A stretch of 13,789 nucleotides of DNA from Paracoccaceae bacterium (GTDB taxonomy: Bacteria; Pseudomonadota; Alphaproteobacteria; Rhodobacterales; Rhodobacteraceae): the NCBI GenBank assembly GCA_020852535.1, contig JADZAO010000025.1:1-13789 (forward strand), written 5' to 3'. The notes under the pieces are model-generated. The model had not been told where the DNA came from, did no database searches, and saw nothing but the letters and a program-made list of their open reading frames with translations. Shown one piece after another: positions 7,196-13,789 of the stretch. The position numbers and the translations under genes are program-made. Each line of letters begins with the position of its first letter. Position 1 is the first letter of the stretch.

Positions 7196-7672
7196 TCACT
7201 CGTTTCCCTCAAGACCGTTTAATTGGTTCCACGCATAGCCGCGGCCATCGGCGAAAACCGCAACCACACGATCAACGTCAGGTTGGATCTCAGACTGTCC
7301 AAGAAAAGCGATAGCCTCGCCGTTTTCCAGCGCGGCTCCGATCATCGCAGCGTCAAAACAACCAAACCACGACGGAGCGGTTAGCGGCGTCGGGTCAGAG
7401 TATATCTTATAGGTCTTGGTCAACATCACCTGCGTCAGCGGCGTTTTAAAACAAGCACGAAAGCGAATAGGCGAGCTGTCGCTGTCGATTCCCTCGATTT
7501 TTTCGACCAATATTGTCTCAGGCGACCCGCTCTCGACCGAGGTTAGCAGCATCTCCTGACCGGGTATAAACACCGCCTTGTCATAGAACGCATAGACCTG
7601 CAGCCAATACATGGCGATGCCCGCGACTAGACCTGTCAGCACCAAAAAACCCGCTATAAACTTACCATTCAC
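7196..7672 (-). CDS. DUF6446-like single-pass membrane protein
   Basis: The 158-aa protein has one N-terminal transmembrane helix (about 6-28, FIAGFLVLTGLVAGIAMYWL), followed by a domain of about 130 residues that is probably periplasmic. That domain contains FRACF with Cys 74 and SWFGCFDA with Cys 105, which could form a disulfide. The pattern recalls the DUF6446 family of Rhodobacterales, whose function is unknown; this is from memory. I chose the GTG start at 7672 because TGAGGA ends 7 bases upstream and the frame then reads straight into the membrane helix. The frame is open upstream to 7747, but that part overlaps the preceding gene. The preceding stop is 10 bases upstream and glyS starts 4 bases downstream, so the three genes are surely co-transcribed. 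Confidence 0.8.
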   Translation of the reverse strand: MNGKFIAGFLVLTGLVAGIAMYWLQVYAFYDKAVFIPGQEMLLTSVESGSPETILVEKIEGIDSDSSPIRFRACFKTPLTQVMLTKTYKIYSDPTPLTAPSWFGCFDAAMIGAALENGEAIAFLGQSEIQPDVDRVVAVFADGRGYAWNQLNGLEGNE

Positions 7673-7682
7673 TGTATATTCC

Positions 7683-8111
7683 TCAGAGCCAATAGAAATT
7701 GAGATAGTGCAAGGGCGATGCTGCGGCATCGCGCGAAGGCAGGTCAATCAGACCGGACTTGGCAGATACAATCCGCTCGTGCGTCTTAACGAGCATCCAA
7801 TCAAGATCGAAGCATTTCTGTGCCCAGAAGGCTCGTTCAGAAACGTCGCATTCGGCCCTTTCGATATCCATCGATATCAGAGCAGTCGGCTTTCCAACGC
7901 GCACAAAGACCTTTGTAGAATCGACGGAATTCACTTCCACGTCCTTTGGATCACCACTGTCGAAAACAATCAAACTCGCGCCTGTCTCATGATCGTCGGC
8001 AGACCACTTTTCTCCACTCAACGGCAAGACACCCGCCTCATCTGCACCCGCTGCGTTATAAAACAGCAGCGTCGGCGTTTCCGTCTGGAAGGGAAAGGCT
8101 GCTATTTCCAT
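7683..8111 (-). CDS. Conserved-context hypothetical protein between glyQ and glyS
   Basis: This is a 142-aa protein that I cannot assign to a family. It has no signal peptide or membrane helix and looks cytosolic and acidic, with a mixed strand/helix character. Visible features are an N-terminal PFQTETPTLLFYNAAG stretch, a central TKVFVRVGKP, a Trp/Cys-containing AFWAQKCFDLDW, and the C-terminal LHYLNFYWL. The ATG at 8111 overlaps the glyQ stop as TGATG, and the stop (7683) is 10 bases before the DUF6446-like start, so it is translated from the glyQ mRNA by coupling. The coding frame is intact and its base composition matches its neighbours. A role linked to its operon partners is only a guess. 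Confidence 0.75.
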   Translation of the reverse strand: MEIAAFPFQTETPTLLFYNAAGADEAGVLPLSGEKWSADDHETGASLIVFDSGDPKDVEVNSVDSTKVFVRVGKPTALISMDIERAECDVSERAFWAQKCFDLDWMLVKTHERIVSAKSGLIDLPSRDAAASPLHYLNFYWL

Positions 8112-9067
8112 CAAACAGGCACCCCACCAACCCCGGCACCAATAGCTTCGCCCCCGCCTGCTTCGGTTGTGACAAAAGCGTCAGCGCATTTTTTTGCTAA
8201 GTCTCGTACCCGCCCGATATAGGCCTGCCGTTCGGTGACTGAGATCACACCGCGCGCGTCGAGCAAATTGAACAAATGGCTTGCCTTGATACACTGGTCA
8301 TAGGCAGGATGCGCCATGATTATCCGCCGTCCTACTTTGTCGGTCACTTCTGCTGCGAGGATACGCTCGCACTCGGCCTCGGCATCTTTAAAATGCTGAA
8401 GCAACATGTCTGTATCCGCCTGATCAAAATTCCAGCGGCTGTATTCCTGCTCGGTCTGACGAAAGATATCGCCGTATTTAAGTGCAATAGGAGATGCGGG
8501 ATCGTTAAAGGGCATCTCCATCACATGATCGACTCCCAACACATACATTGCCAGTCGTTCTAGACCGTAGGTCAACTCTCCCGAAACGGGTCGGCAATCA
8601 TGGCCACCTACTTGCTGAAAATAAGTAAACTGCGACACTTCCATCCCGTCGCACCAGACTTCCCAGCCTAGGCCCCATGCGCCCAGCGTCGGGCTTTCCC
8701 AGTCATCCTCAACAAAACGGATATCATGCAGTTCCATGTCGATCCCAATGGCCCGTAGGCTTCCGAGGTACAGCTCCTGCAAATTGGGCGGAGAAGGTTT
8801 TATCAGCACCTGATACTGATAGTAATGTTGCAAACGATTTGGGTTCTCGCCATAGCGCCCGTCCGTTGGACGGCGCGATGGTTGGACATAGGCCGCGGCC
8901 CAAGACTTGCTCCCCAGCGCTCGCAGCGTAGTCGCAGGGTGAAAAGTTCCCGCCCCCACTTCCATATCATAAGGCTGTAAGACCGCACAGCCTCGCACTC
9001 CCCAATAGGACTGCAAACGCAGGATAATCTCCTGAAAACTGCGGGGGGGAACAACACTCTCGGACAT
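8111..9067 (-). CDS. glyQ: Glycyl-tRNA synthetase alpha subunit GlyQ
   Basis: GlyQ is the catalytic class II subunit of the alpha2beta2 glycyl-tRNA synthetase. It activates glycine with ATP and pairs with GlyS. From the ATG at 9067 it is 318 aa, slightly longer than the ~300 aa core because of a short Gly-rich tail (EAGGGEAIGAGVGGVPV). Conserved blocks are FQEIILRLQSYW (11-22), GAGTFHPATTLR (38-49), the motif 2 region SRRPTDGRYGENPNRLQ (64-80), FVEDDWESPTLGAWGLGWEV, and the motif 3-like GELTYGLERLAMY. The start is set by homology and by GAGGG about 8 bases upstream; the frame runs 32 codons further upstream without family similarity. It is the first gene of the operon glyQ-hypothetical-DUF6446-glyS and is divergent from the gene at 9266. 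Confidence 0.96.
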   Translation of the reverse strand: MSESVVPPRSFQEIILRLQSYWGVRGCAVLQPYDMEVGAGTFHPATTLRALGSKSWAAAYVQPSRRPTDGRYGENPNRLQHYYQYQVLIKPSPPNLQELYLGSLRAIGIDMELHDIRFVEDDWESPTLGAWGLGWEVWCDGMEVSQFTYFQQVGGHDCRPVSGELTYGLERLAMYVLGVDHVMEMPFNDPASPIALKYGDIFRQTEQEYSRWNFDQADTDMLLQHFKDAEAECERILAAEVTDKVGRRIIMAHPAYDQCIKASHLFNLLDARGVISVTERQAYIGRVRDLAKKCADAFVTTEAGGGEAIGAGVGGVPV

Positions 9068-9213
9068 CGACAGGCCCTCTTGAAAACCCCCCCTTCCATA
9101 GGCAACCGCGCCAATGGGGTCAATGCCGACACCCCACCCAAACACTATATTACATTCCTGCAAACATCCGCCACTTTACATGACGAAAACACGTGCATTT
9201 CCACACAACCCTC

Positions 9214-9222
9214 TGCTAGGAT
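9214..9222 (+). promoter_or_regulatory. Candidate extended -10 promoter for the secreted pseudo-protease gene
   Basis: TGCTAGGAT fits an extended -10 element (TGn plus TAnnnT) 43 bases upstream of the ATG at 9266. No good -35 stands at 17 bases, which extended -10 promoters can tolerate. It lies in the 198-base divergent gap shared with glyQ. On the other strand GTAATATAG (around 9147-9155) is an equally weak -10 candidate for glyQ. No riboswitch-like structure was recognised in this gap. Confidence 0.3.
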
Positions 9223-9265
9223 CAGCTAAGAAACATACCAAAAAATACGAAACGGATTTTCCCGA

Positions 9266-11032
9266 ATGATGCGATTGGTGCTTTCTCTGCTTGCTCTTGT
9301 CGTAACCCTTGCTTTCAGCGCCGCATCGCGGGCTCAATCCACCGGAAATTACTGGGTTCAGATTGAAGCACAGGCTTTGCTCGTCGACGCAGAAGATCGG
9401 GCGACCGCATGGCAGGGGATATTTAAGAACGTGGTCGGTTTTTCGACTGACTCTGGCTGGTATGTCATCGTACTCGGCCCCTATAAAGAAGCCGAAGCTG
9501 AAGCCCGCCGCGCCAAACTAAGCGCCGAAAACCTAATCCCTTACGACAGCTTCGTGTCCAATGGCTCAGACTATGGCAACATGTTCTGGCCCACAGGCTC
9601 GGTCAATTCCCTCACGTTGCCCAAAACCGACCTGCTGGCGCAAGATACCCTACCCCCCGATCCCGTCTTGACCGAGGATATCGGCTCCAAACCTGACCAG
9701 CCGATTGTAGCCGCTGACGATCCCCCAAAAGCCCGCGATTCAGAAGCCTTACTCTCCAAGAATGAACGTGAAGAGCTGCAACGCGGTCTCATCTGGTTTG
9801 GCTTTTATAACGGCACGGTCGATGGAGCCTTTGGTTCTGGCACCCGCGCCTCAATAGCCGCATGGCAAGAGGCTAACAGATACGAAAAAACCGGCATTCT
9901 CACCGCCGAGCAGCGTCAGGTCCTAATCGCCGCCTACAGAGCCGAAGAATTAGGATTCGATTTTCAGAAGGTAACCGAATCCGAAGCGGGCATCGAAGCA
10001 TCCCTTCCTCTGGCGATTGTCACCTTTGATCATTACGAGCCGCCTTTCGTGCATTTCATCGCCAAGGACGGCAGCGACACCCGCATCTTTCTCATCAGCA
10101 AACCCGGAGATCAGACTACCCTGCAGAGTCTTTACGACGCGCTACAAACTCTCCAGATCATGCCCGCTGATGGCCCCCGCAGCCTAACGAACGACAGCTT
10201 CAACTTGCGCGGTGAAAGCTCTGATCGCATCACTCAAGCCTTCGCGACCACCTCCCACGGCATGGTCAAAGGCTGGCTCATCAGCTGGAACCCGCAATCC
10301 ACTCCGAATATGGAGCGTGTAGTCTCCACACTCAAAACCAGTTTTCGTCCCATCGGCGACCACGCCCTTGATCCTAGTCTCGTTCTCCTGACCCCTGGAG
10401 TCAAAAATGGCCTCCTCGCAGGACTGGAAATCAAGAAACCTCGCCTCTCGCGCACGGGTTTTTATGTCGACACCACCGGCAGCGTTCTGACCACAAACGA
10501 GGCCATCAACGAATGTGCCCGTATCACCCTCGACAACCGGACCAAGGCAACAGTTGTAGCCACAGACCCCGCTTCTGGCCTCGCGCTCTTGAAACCCGCA
10601 ATCCGCCTCGCCCCGCCTCAGGTCGCCAGCTTCACCGCAGGCATCCCCGGCACCGAGATCGCAGTATCTGGCTACAGCTACGGAGACACGCTCCCTGCCC
10701 CTGTAATGACCTTTGGCAGCTTTGCAGCGAGCGAGGGGATCGATCCTAAAACCACCTTAAACCGCCTAAACCTAACCGCGCTTTCGGGTGATAGCGGCGG
10801 CCCCGTCCTCACCGCCACGGGCGCCGTCGTAGGCGCACTTTTGCCCAAGTCGACACAAGAACGCATCCTACCCAAAGGCGTCGAATTTGCCGTTCCGGCA
10901 AGCGTAATCCTGCCTTTCCTGCAGCGAGTCGGCATCACTGCAAACACCAACGACAGCACCACCCCCCTTACGCCACAGGATCAAGCAACACTTGCCACGG
11001 CCATGACCGTCCTCGTTTCTTGCTGGGACTAA
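9266..11032 (+). CDS. Secreted SPOR / peptidoglycan-binding / trypsin-like pseudo-protease
   Basis: The 588-aa protein has a signal peptide (1-23, cleavage near SRAQS). A SPOR-like domain (about 27-95) includes YWVQIEA and GWYVIVLGPYKEAEAEA. An acidic Pro-rich linker (119-158) leads to a PG_binding_1 domain (about 163-224; LQRGLIWFGFYNGTVDGAFG, then GTRASIAAWQ). An unassigned domain covers about 245-390. The C-terminal trypsin/HtrA-like domain (about 394-556) keeps the Ser loop LSGDSGGPV with Ser 510. The His position reads LTTNEAI (Glu 412) instead of LTNNHVV, and the Asp position reads ASGLALLK (Gly 438) instead of TDLAVLK. Proteolysis by the classical triad is therefore unlikely. The only cysteines, C417 and C586, might pair. 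A periplasmic, wall-bound structural or sensing role is inferred. The ATG at 9266 (or 9269) follows a weak ACGGA site. Confidence 0.85.
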   Translation: MMRLVLSLLALVVTLAFSAASRAQSTGNYWVQIEAQALLVDAEDRATAWQGIFKNVVGFSTDSGWYVIVLGPYKEAEAEARRAKLSAENLIPYDSFVSNGSDYGNMFWPTGSVNSLTLPKTDLLAQDTLPPDPVLTEDIGSKPDQPIVAADDPPKARDSEALLSKNEREELQRGLIWFGFYNGTVDGAFGSGTRASIAAWQEANRYEKTGILTAEQRQVLIAAYRAEELGFDFQKVTESEAGIEASLPLAIVTFDHYEPPFVHFIAKDGSDTRIFLISKPGDQTTLQSLYDALQTLQIMPADGPRSLTNDSFNLRGESSDRITQAFATTSHGMVKGWLISWNPQSTPNMERVVSTLKTSFRPIGDHALDPSLVLLTPGVKNGLLAGLEIKKPRLSRTGFYVDTTGSVLTTNEAINECARITLDNRTKATVVATDPASGLALLKPAIRLAPPQVASFTAGIPGTEIAVSGYSYGDTLPAPVMTFGSFAASEGIDPKTTLNRLNLTALSGDSGGPVLTATGAVVGALLPKSTQERILPKGVEFAVPASVILPFLQRVGITANTNDSTTPLTPQDQATLATAMTVLVSCWD

Positions 11033-11102
11033 CACCAAGAAAAACTTGCCAATCGAGGCGAGGAGTTTGGCCTTCCACTTGCGCTCGCCGCCACCTATCC
11101 TT

Positions 11103-11134
11103 GGTCCCGAAGGCCAAGGGTCCCGAAGGCCAAG
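11103..11134 (+). repeat. Perfect 16-bp tandem duplication before xseA
   Basis: GGTCCCGAAGGCCAAG occurs twice in direct contact (11103-11118 and 11119-11134). The preceding CCTT and the internal CCAAGG also allow a 6-bp hairpin, CCTTGG (11099-11104) with CCAAGG (11114-11119). The repeat lies in the 127-base gap between the pseudo-protease gene and xseA, 26 bases before the xseA ATG, in the expected 5' leader. Sixteen is not a multiple of three, which argues that this stretch is not coding. Confidence 0.85.
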
Positions 11135-11159
11135 GCATGATGACAAGGCACCAGTATCG

Positions 11160-12719
11160 ATGGACATCTTCAACGAGAGAGGCTCTACACAGCAGAGCAA
11201 CCAGCCAGAATACACCGTATCCGAACTCTCAGGCGCGGTAAAACGGGTAATCGAAGGTGAATTCGGGCTCGTCCGCGTGCGAGGTGAAGTGGGCCGCGTT
11301 TCGCGCCCCGCGTCTGGCCACCTATACTTTGACCTTAAAGATGACCGCAGCGTCATCGCCGCAATCAGCTGGAAAGGCCAAGCATCCAAAATGCAGGTCC
11401 AGCCCGAGGAAGGCATAGAGATCATCGCTACGGGCCGAATGACCACCTTCCCGGGCCAGTCAAAATACCAGTTGATTGTCGAGGACGTCGTCCTCGCAGG
11501 CGCGGGAGCGCTGATGGCTATGCTCGAAAAGCGCAAGGCGGCCCTTACCGCCGAGGGCCTTTTTGATTCTTCCCGCAAGAAGCCGATCCCATATCTTCCT
11601 TCAGTGATTGGCGTCGTCACTTCACTCTCGGGTGCAGTTATCCGCGACATCCTGCACCGCGTCAGTGACCGTTTCCCACGCTACGTGCTAGTTTGGCCGG
11701 TAGCGGTACAAGGTCAAACCTGTGCCACCGAAGTTGCTGCAGCGATCCGTGGTTTTAACGCCATCGAAGTAGACGGACCCATTCCACGCCCTGATGTGAT
11801 CATCGTCGCCCGTGGCGGCGGCTCGCTCGAAGATCTCTGGGGCTTCAACGAAGAAATCGTGGTCAGGGCAACTGCAGCCTCACGCATCCCACTAATCTCG
11901 GCGGTCGGCCACGAAACGGACACCACTTTAATCGACTTTGCCTCGGACCGCCGAGCACCCACGCCAACTGCGGCCGCCGAAATGGCAGTGCCGGTGCGGC
12001 TCGAATTGCTCGCAGCCGTCGATAGCCTCGGAATCCGGGCCATCCACGCCATAGTAGCAGGGATCGGCATCCGCGGCCAACGCCTGAGCGACCTAGGCCG
12101 CGCTCTGCCACGCCCCGAAACGCTAACAGGCAGCGCCTCGCAACAACTCGACATATGGTCGAGTAAGCTCGGTGCGGCTCTCGGCATGGCCGCTGCCCGC
12201 AAACGGCACACCTACGAATCCCGGGCGGGTCTAGTGCGCCCCGAACTTCTACTCAACCTTGTCAACCAACGCCGCCGCGACCTTTCCGACTTATCCCGGA
12301 GTATGGACAACGGATTAGAACGCCGTCGCGACCGCTACGGCTCAAGGATCGAAACGCTCTCGGACCGTCTAATCTCTGCACTAGCGCGCCTGCTTTCTGA
12401 TGCTGAACGCGATGCCCGAAAAGGCCACGAAAAGCTCAACGACCTCTCAAGACGTCTCAATGCGGCTCCCACCCTCGCCTTCGCCCGCCTACAGCAGCGC
12501 CTCGACGCGCTTGACCGCACACGCATGACACTCGGCTATACTGAGACCCTGAAACGCGGTTACGCCGTAGTACGCGGAAACGGGACAGTAGTGACAACCA
12601 AAACCGCCGCCGAACAGGCTGCAACGCTCGAAATCGAATTTGCCGATGGCCGCTTGGCGCTTGGGCCGAAGAAAACAAAAAAGACAGAAGAAACACCAAA
12701 ACAAGACAGCCTATTCTAG
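11160..12719 (+). CDS. xseA: Exodeoxyribonuclease VII large subunit XseA
   Basis: XseA is the catalytic subunit of exonuclease VII, which with several small XseB subunits degrades single-stranded DNA from both ends into oligonucleotides. The 519-aa protein has an N-terminal OB-fold (about 17-110; YTVSELSGAVKRVIEGEFG, SGHLYFDLKD), then the nuclease domain with GVVTSLSGAVIRDILHR (151-167), VIIVARGGGSLEDLWGFNEE (213-232), the catalytic-site GHETD (250-254) and DRRAPTPTAAAE (263-274). A long Arg-rich coiled-coil region follows (about 290-460), and the C-terminal TLKRGYAVVR segment is characteristic of the family. The ATG at 11160 begins the family-like MDIFNE; an in-frame TTG at 11046 would run through the tandem repeat and is rejected. 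No xseB is present in the window. Confidence 0.95.
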   Translation: MDIFNERGSTQQSNQPEYTVSELSGAVKRVIEGEFGLVRVRGEVGRVSRPASGHLYFDLKDDRSVIAAISWKGQASKMQVQPEEGIEIIATGRMTTFPGQSKYQLIVEDVVLAGAGALMAMLEKRKAALTAEGLFDSSRKKPIPYLPSVIGVVTSLSGAVIRDILHRVSDRFPRYVLVWPVAVQGQTCATEVAAAIRGFNAIEVDGPIPRPDVIIVARGGGSLEDLWGFNEEIVVRATAASRIPLISAVGHETDTTLIDFASDRRAPTPTAAAEMAVPVRLELLAAVDSLGIRAIHAIVAGIGIRGQRLSDLGRALPRPETLTGSASQQLDIWSSKLGAALGMAAARKRHTYESRAGLVRPELLLNLVNQRRRDLSDLSRSMDNGLERRRDRYGSRIETLSDRLISALARLLSDAERDARKGHEKLNDLSRRLNAAPTLAFARLQQRLDALDRTRMTLGYTETLKRGYAVVRGNGTVVTTKTAAEQAATLEIEFADGRLALGPKKTKKTEETPKQDSLF

Positions 12720-13050
12720 AGCCCGTCACACGCCGACATCCCGTCCTACGCCTTGCAACGTCTTAGCACTCCAACATTATGATGTACCAGATTGCCCCCC
12801 ACAACTCGTTTGTTTCACAAAAGGAGCGATGAGAGATATGAACAGAACATGGGAAACTCAACAATAGCAGCGCCCATCAGACCGATCGAAACGGGTTTTA
12901 CGTCTCCAGCCGACCCAACATAAAAGAAAGGGGACCTCAACTTCCCATTCAACAGCAGCCTAAGCGCAATACCAATCAATCCGGAGGTGGGTCTTTTGTT
13001 TGCGCCGCGAAAAGACTAGGTGAAGAAGAAGCCTCGAGGAAAACGACTCC
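12720..13050 (+). other. Gap between xseA and ftsY without a supported gene
   Basis: These 331 bases show no recognisable gene, RNA or terminator. An AAGGAG at 12821-12826 precedes a tiny frame (ATG at 12829 or 12838, stop TAG at 12867, MNRTWETQQ), which is probably chance. The last bases hold the ftsY ribosome binding site GAGGA (13036-13040). An in-frame stop at 13021-13023 blocks any upstream extension of FtsY. Confidence 0.5.
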
Positions 13051-13789
13051 ATGTCATTTCTAAAGAAATTGCGCGACCGGATGCTCCGGTCCTCGGACAA
13101 GATCGGCAAAGGGCTTGAAGCTCTAGTAACCGAGGATACAGCTAGCCCTGTAGCGGTAGATCCTGCTCCGTCCGAAATCGAAACAAAACCCGATCTTCTT
13201 GGCAAAATATTCATGACAGACGAGCCGCGTCGTCTGGTCGATGATAGCATCCTCGAAGGCCTCGAGGAATTACTAATCAGCGCCGATATGGGTGTCGAGA
13301 CTGCCACTCGGGTCACCGCCAACATCGCCGGAGGGCGCTTTGGCAAACGCGTTTCGACTCGCGAACTCAGGGCTGCCCTCGCCGACGAGATCACCCGCAT
13401 CATGACTCCCGTGGCCCGTCCCCTCCCAATATATGCCCAGCGCCCGCAGGTGGTTCTGGTCGTCGGCGTCAACGGTTCTGGCAAAACTACAACCATCGGA
13501 AAGCTGGCCAGCCAGTTCAAGATAGCGGGCAAATCCGTGGTAATCGCAGCAGGCGACACTTTCCGCGCCGCAGCGGTAAAACAGCTTCAAGTCTGGGGCG
13601 AGCGAGCAGGCGTAGCTGTGCTGACCGCCGCCGAAGGTTTCGACCCAGCGGGCCTCGCCTTCGACGCCCTAACCAAGGCGCAAGCCGATGGTGCCGACCT
13701 CTTACTGATAGACACTGCAGGACGCCTGCAAAACCGCACTGACCTAATGGAAGAACTGGCTAAGATCGTCCGCGTACTACGCAAAAAAG
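13051..13789 (+). CDS. ftsY: Signal recognition particle receptor FtsY (5' part, cut by window end)
   Basis: FtsY is the membrane-associated GTPase receptor that docks SRP-ribosome complexes at the Sec translocon. The 246 codons seen cover a short N-terminal segment, the N helical bundle (about 55-120; DEPRRLVDDSILEGLEELLI) and much of the NG GTPase: the P-loop GVNGSGKTT (139-147), DTFRAAAVKQL (169-179) and DTAGRLQN (221-228). The TKxD box and the C-terminus lie beyond the window. The ATG at 13051 follows GAGGA by 10 bases, with an in-frame stop 30 bases upstream, so the start is firm. The acidic A domain is therefore short (about 50 residues), opening with the basic amphipathic MSFLKKLRDRMLRSSDKIGK, which probably contacts the membrane. 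Confidence 0.96.
   Translation, partial: MSFLKKLRDRMLRSSDKIGKGLEALVTEDTASPVAVDPAPSEIETKPDLLGKIFMTDEPRRLVDDSILEGLEELLISADMGVETATRVTANIAGGRFGKRVSTRELRAALADEITRIMTPVARPLPIYAQRPQVVLVVGVNGSGKTTTIGKLASQFKIAGKSVVIAAGDTFRAAAVKQLQVWGERAGVAVLTAAEGFDPAGLAFDALTKAQADGADLLLIDTAGRLQNRTDLMEELAKIVRVLRKK

Noticed and set aside
9068..9265. Possible glycine riboswitch or T-box leader upstream of glyQ
   Set aside because: No conserved riboswitch core or tRNA-binding elements were recognised, and the region is short and shared with a divergent gene; T-boxes are not expected in this group.
10868..11650. Minus-strand open frame of 260 codons over the end of the pseudo-protease gene and xseA
   Set aside because: It is antisense to two well-supported coding regions, its product is Ser/Arg/Pro-rich without motifs, and the xseA signatures lie on the other strand.
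12829..12867. Tiny frame after AAGGAG (MRDMNRTWETQQ), possible leader peptide for ftsY
   Set aside because: The ribosome-site spacing is poor for the first ATG, there is no attenuator-like hairpin after it, and ftsY has its own good site 180 bases away.
12815..13017. Minus-strand frame of about 66 codons between xseA and ftsY with a hydrophobic-looking product (SIGLMGAAIVEFPMF)
   Set aside because: It has no ATG with a ribosome site near its beginning, matches no family I know, and is short enough to be chance; it is also checked as a possible fossil without success.
12960..13559. Minus-strand open frame of 199 codons opposite ftsY
   Set aside because: FtsY GTPase motifs on the plus strand account for this region; the antisense product has no recognisable features.

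Overview
The window reads as chromosomal core DNA of an alphaproteobacterium, most likely Rhodobacterales (Roseobacter/Rhodobacter group). This rests on recognised protein families and gene order, not on a search. The signs are a FolP with a ~70-residue N-terminal extension, the folB-folP-glmM order beside a SleB-type hydrolase, a DUF6446-like protein between glyQ and glyS, and a SPOR/peptidoglycan-binding/trypsin-like protein. No rRNA, tRNA, CRISPR array, insertion sequence or phage gene was seen.

Layout. Bases 2-106 hold the end of an unidentified plus-strand gene, facing glmM across a strong hairpin (111-135). On the minus strand, read from high to low coordinates, glyQ (9067-8111), an unknown 142-aa gene, a DUF6446-like membrane-anchored gene and glyS (7191-5134) form one tightly packed operon. 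Next come an 840-base stretch without an intact gene, a periplasmic SleB-like cell wall hydrolase (4293-3610), folB (3488-2586), folP (2540-1539) and glmM (1542-199). glmM and folP overlap by 4 bases. On the plus strand, divergent from glyQ, lie a secreted multidomain pseudo-protease (9266-11032), xseA (11160-12719) and the 5' part of ftsY (13051 to the window edge).

The main discovery is in the stretch between glyS and the hydrolase. It carries the decayed 3' end of a pyruvate, phosphate dikinase gene (ppdK; 4886-4523, minus). Recognisable PPDK C-terminal segments appear in successive frames, broken by frameshifts and stop codons. A fainter trace of the ppdK 5' end may survive at 5059-4986, and the hairpin at 4431-4452 may be its old terminator. 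The gene therefore seems to have lost roughly 2 kb of its interior and then drifted.

Three further points deserve attention. FolB carries a C-terminal domain that looks like a degenerate amino-acid-kinase fold. The secreted protein keeps the protease Ser but has lost the His and Asp of the triad. Two uncharacterised genes are translationally coupled between the two glycyl-tRNA synthetase subunits. Functionally the window joins translation (GlyRS), folate synthesis (FolB, FolP), peptidoglycan precursor synthesis and remodelling (GlmM, SleB-like protein, SPOR/PG-binding protein), DNA repair (XseA) and membrane-protein targeting (FtsY).
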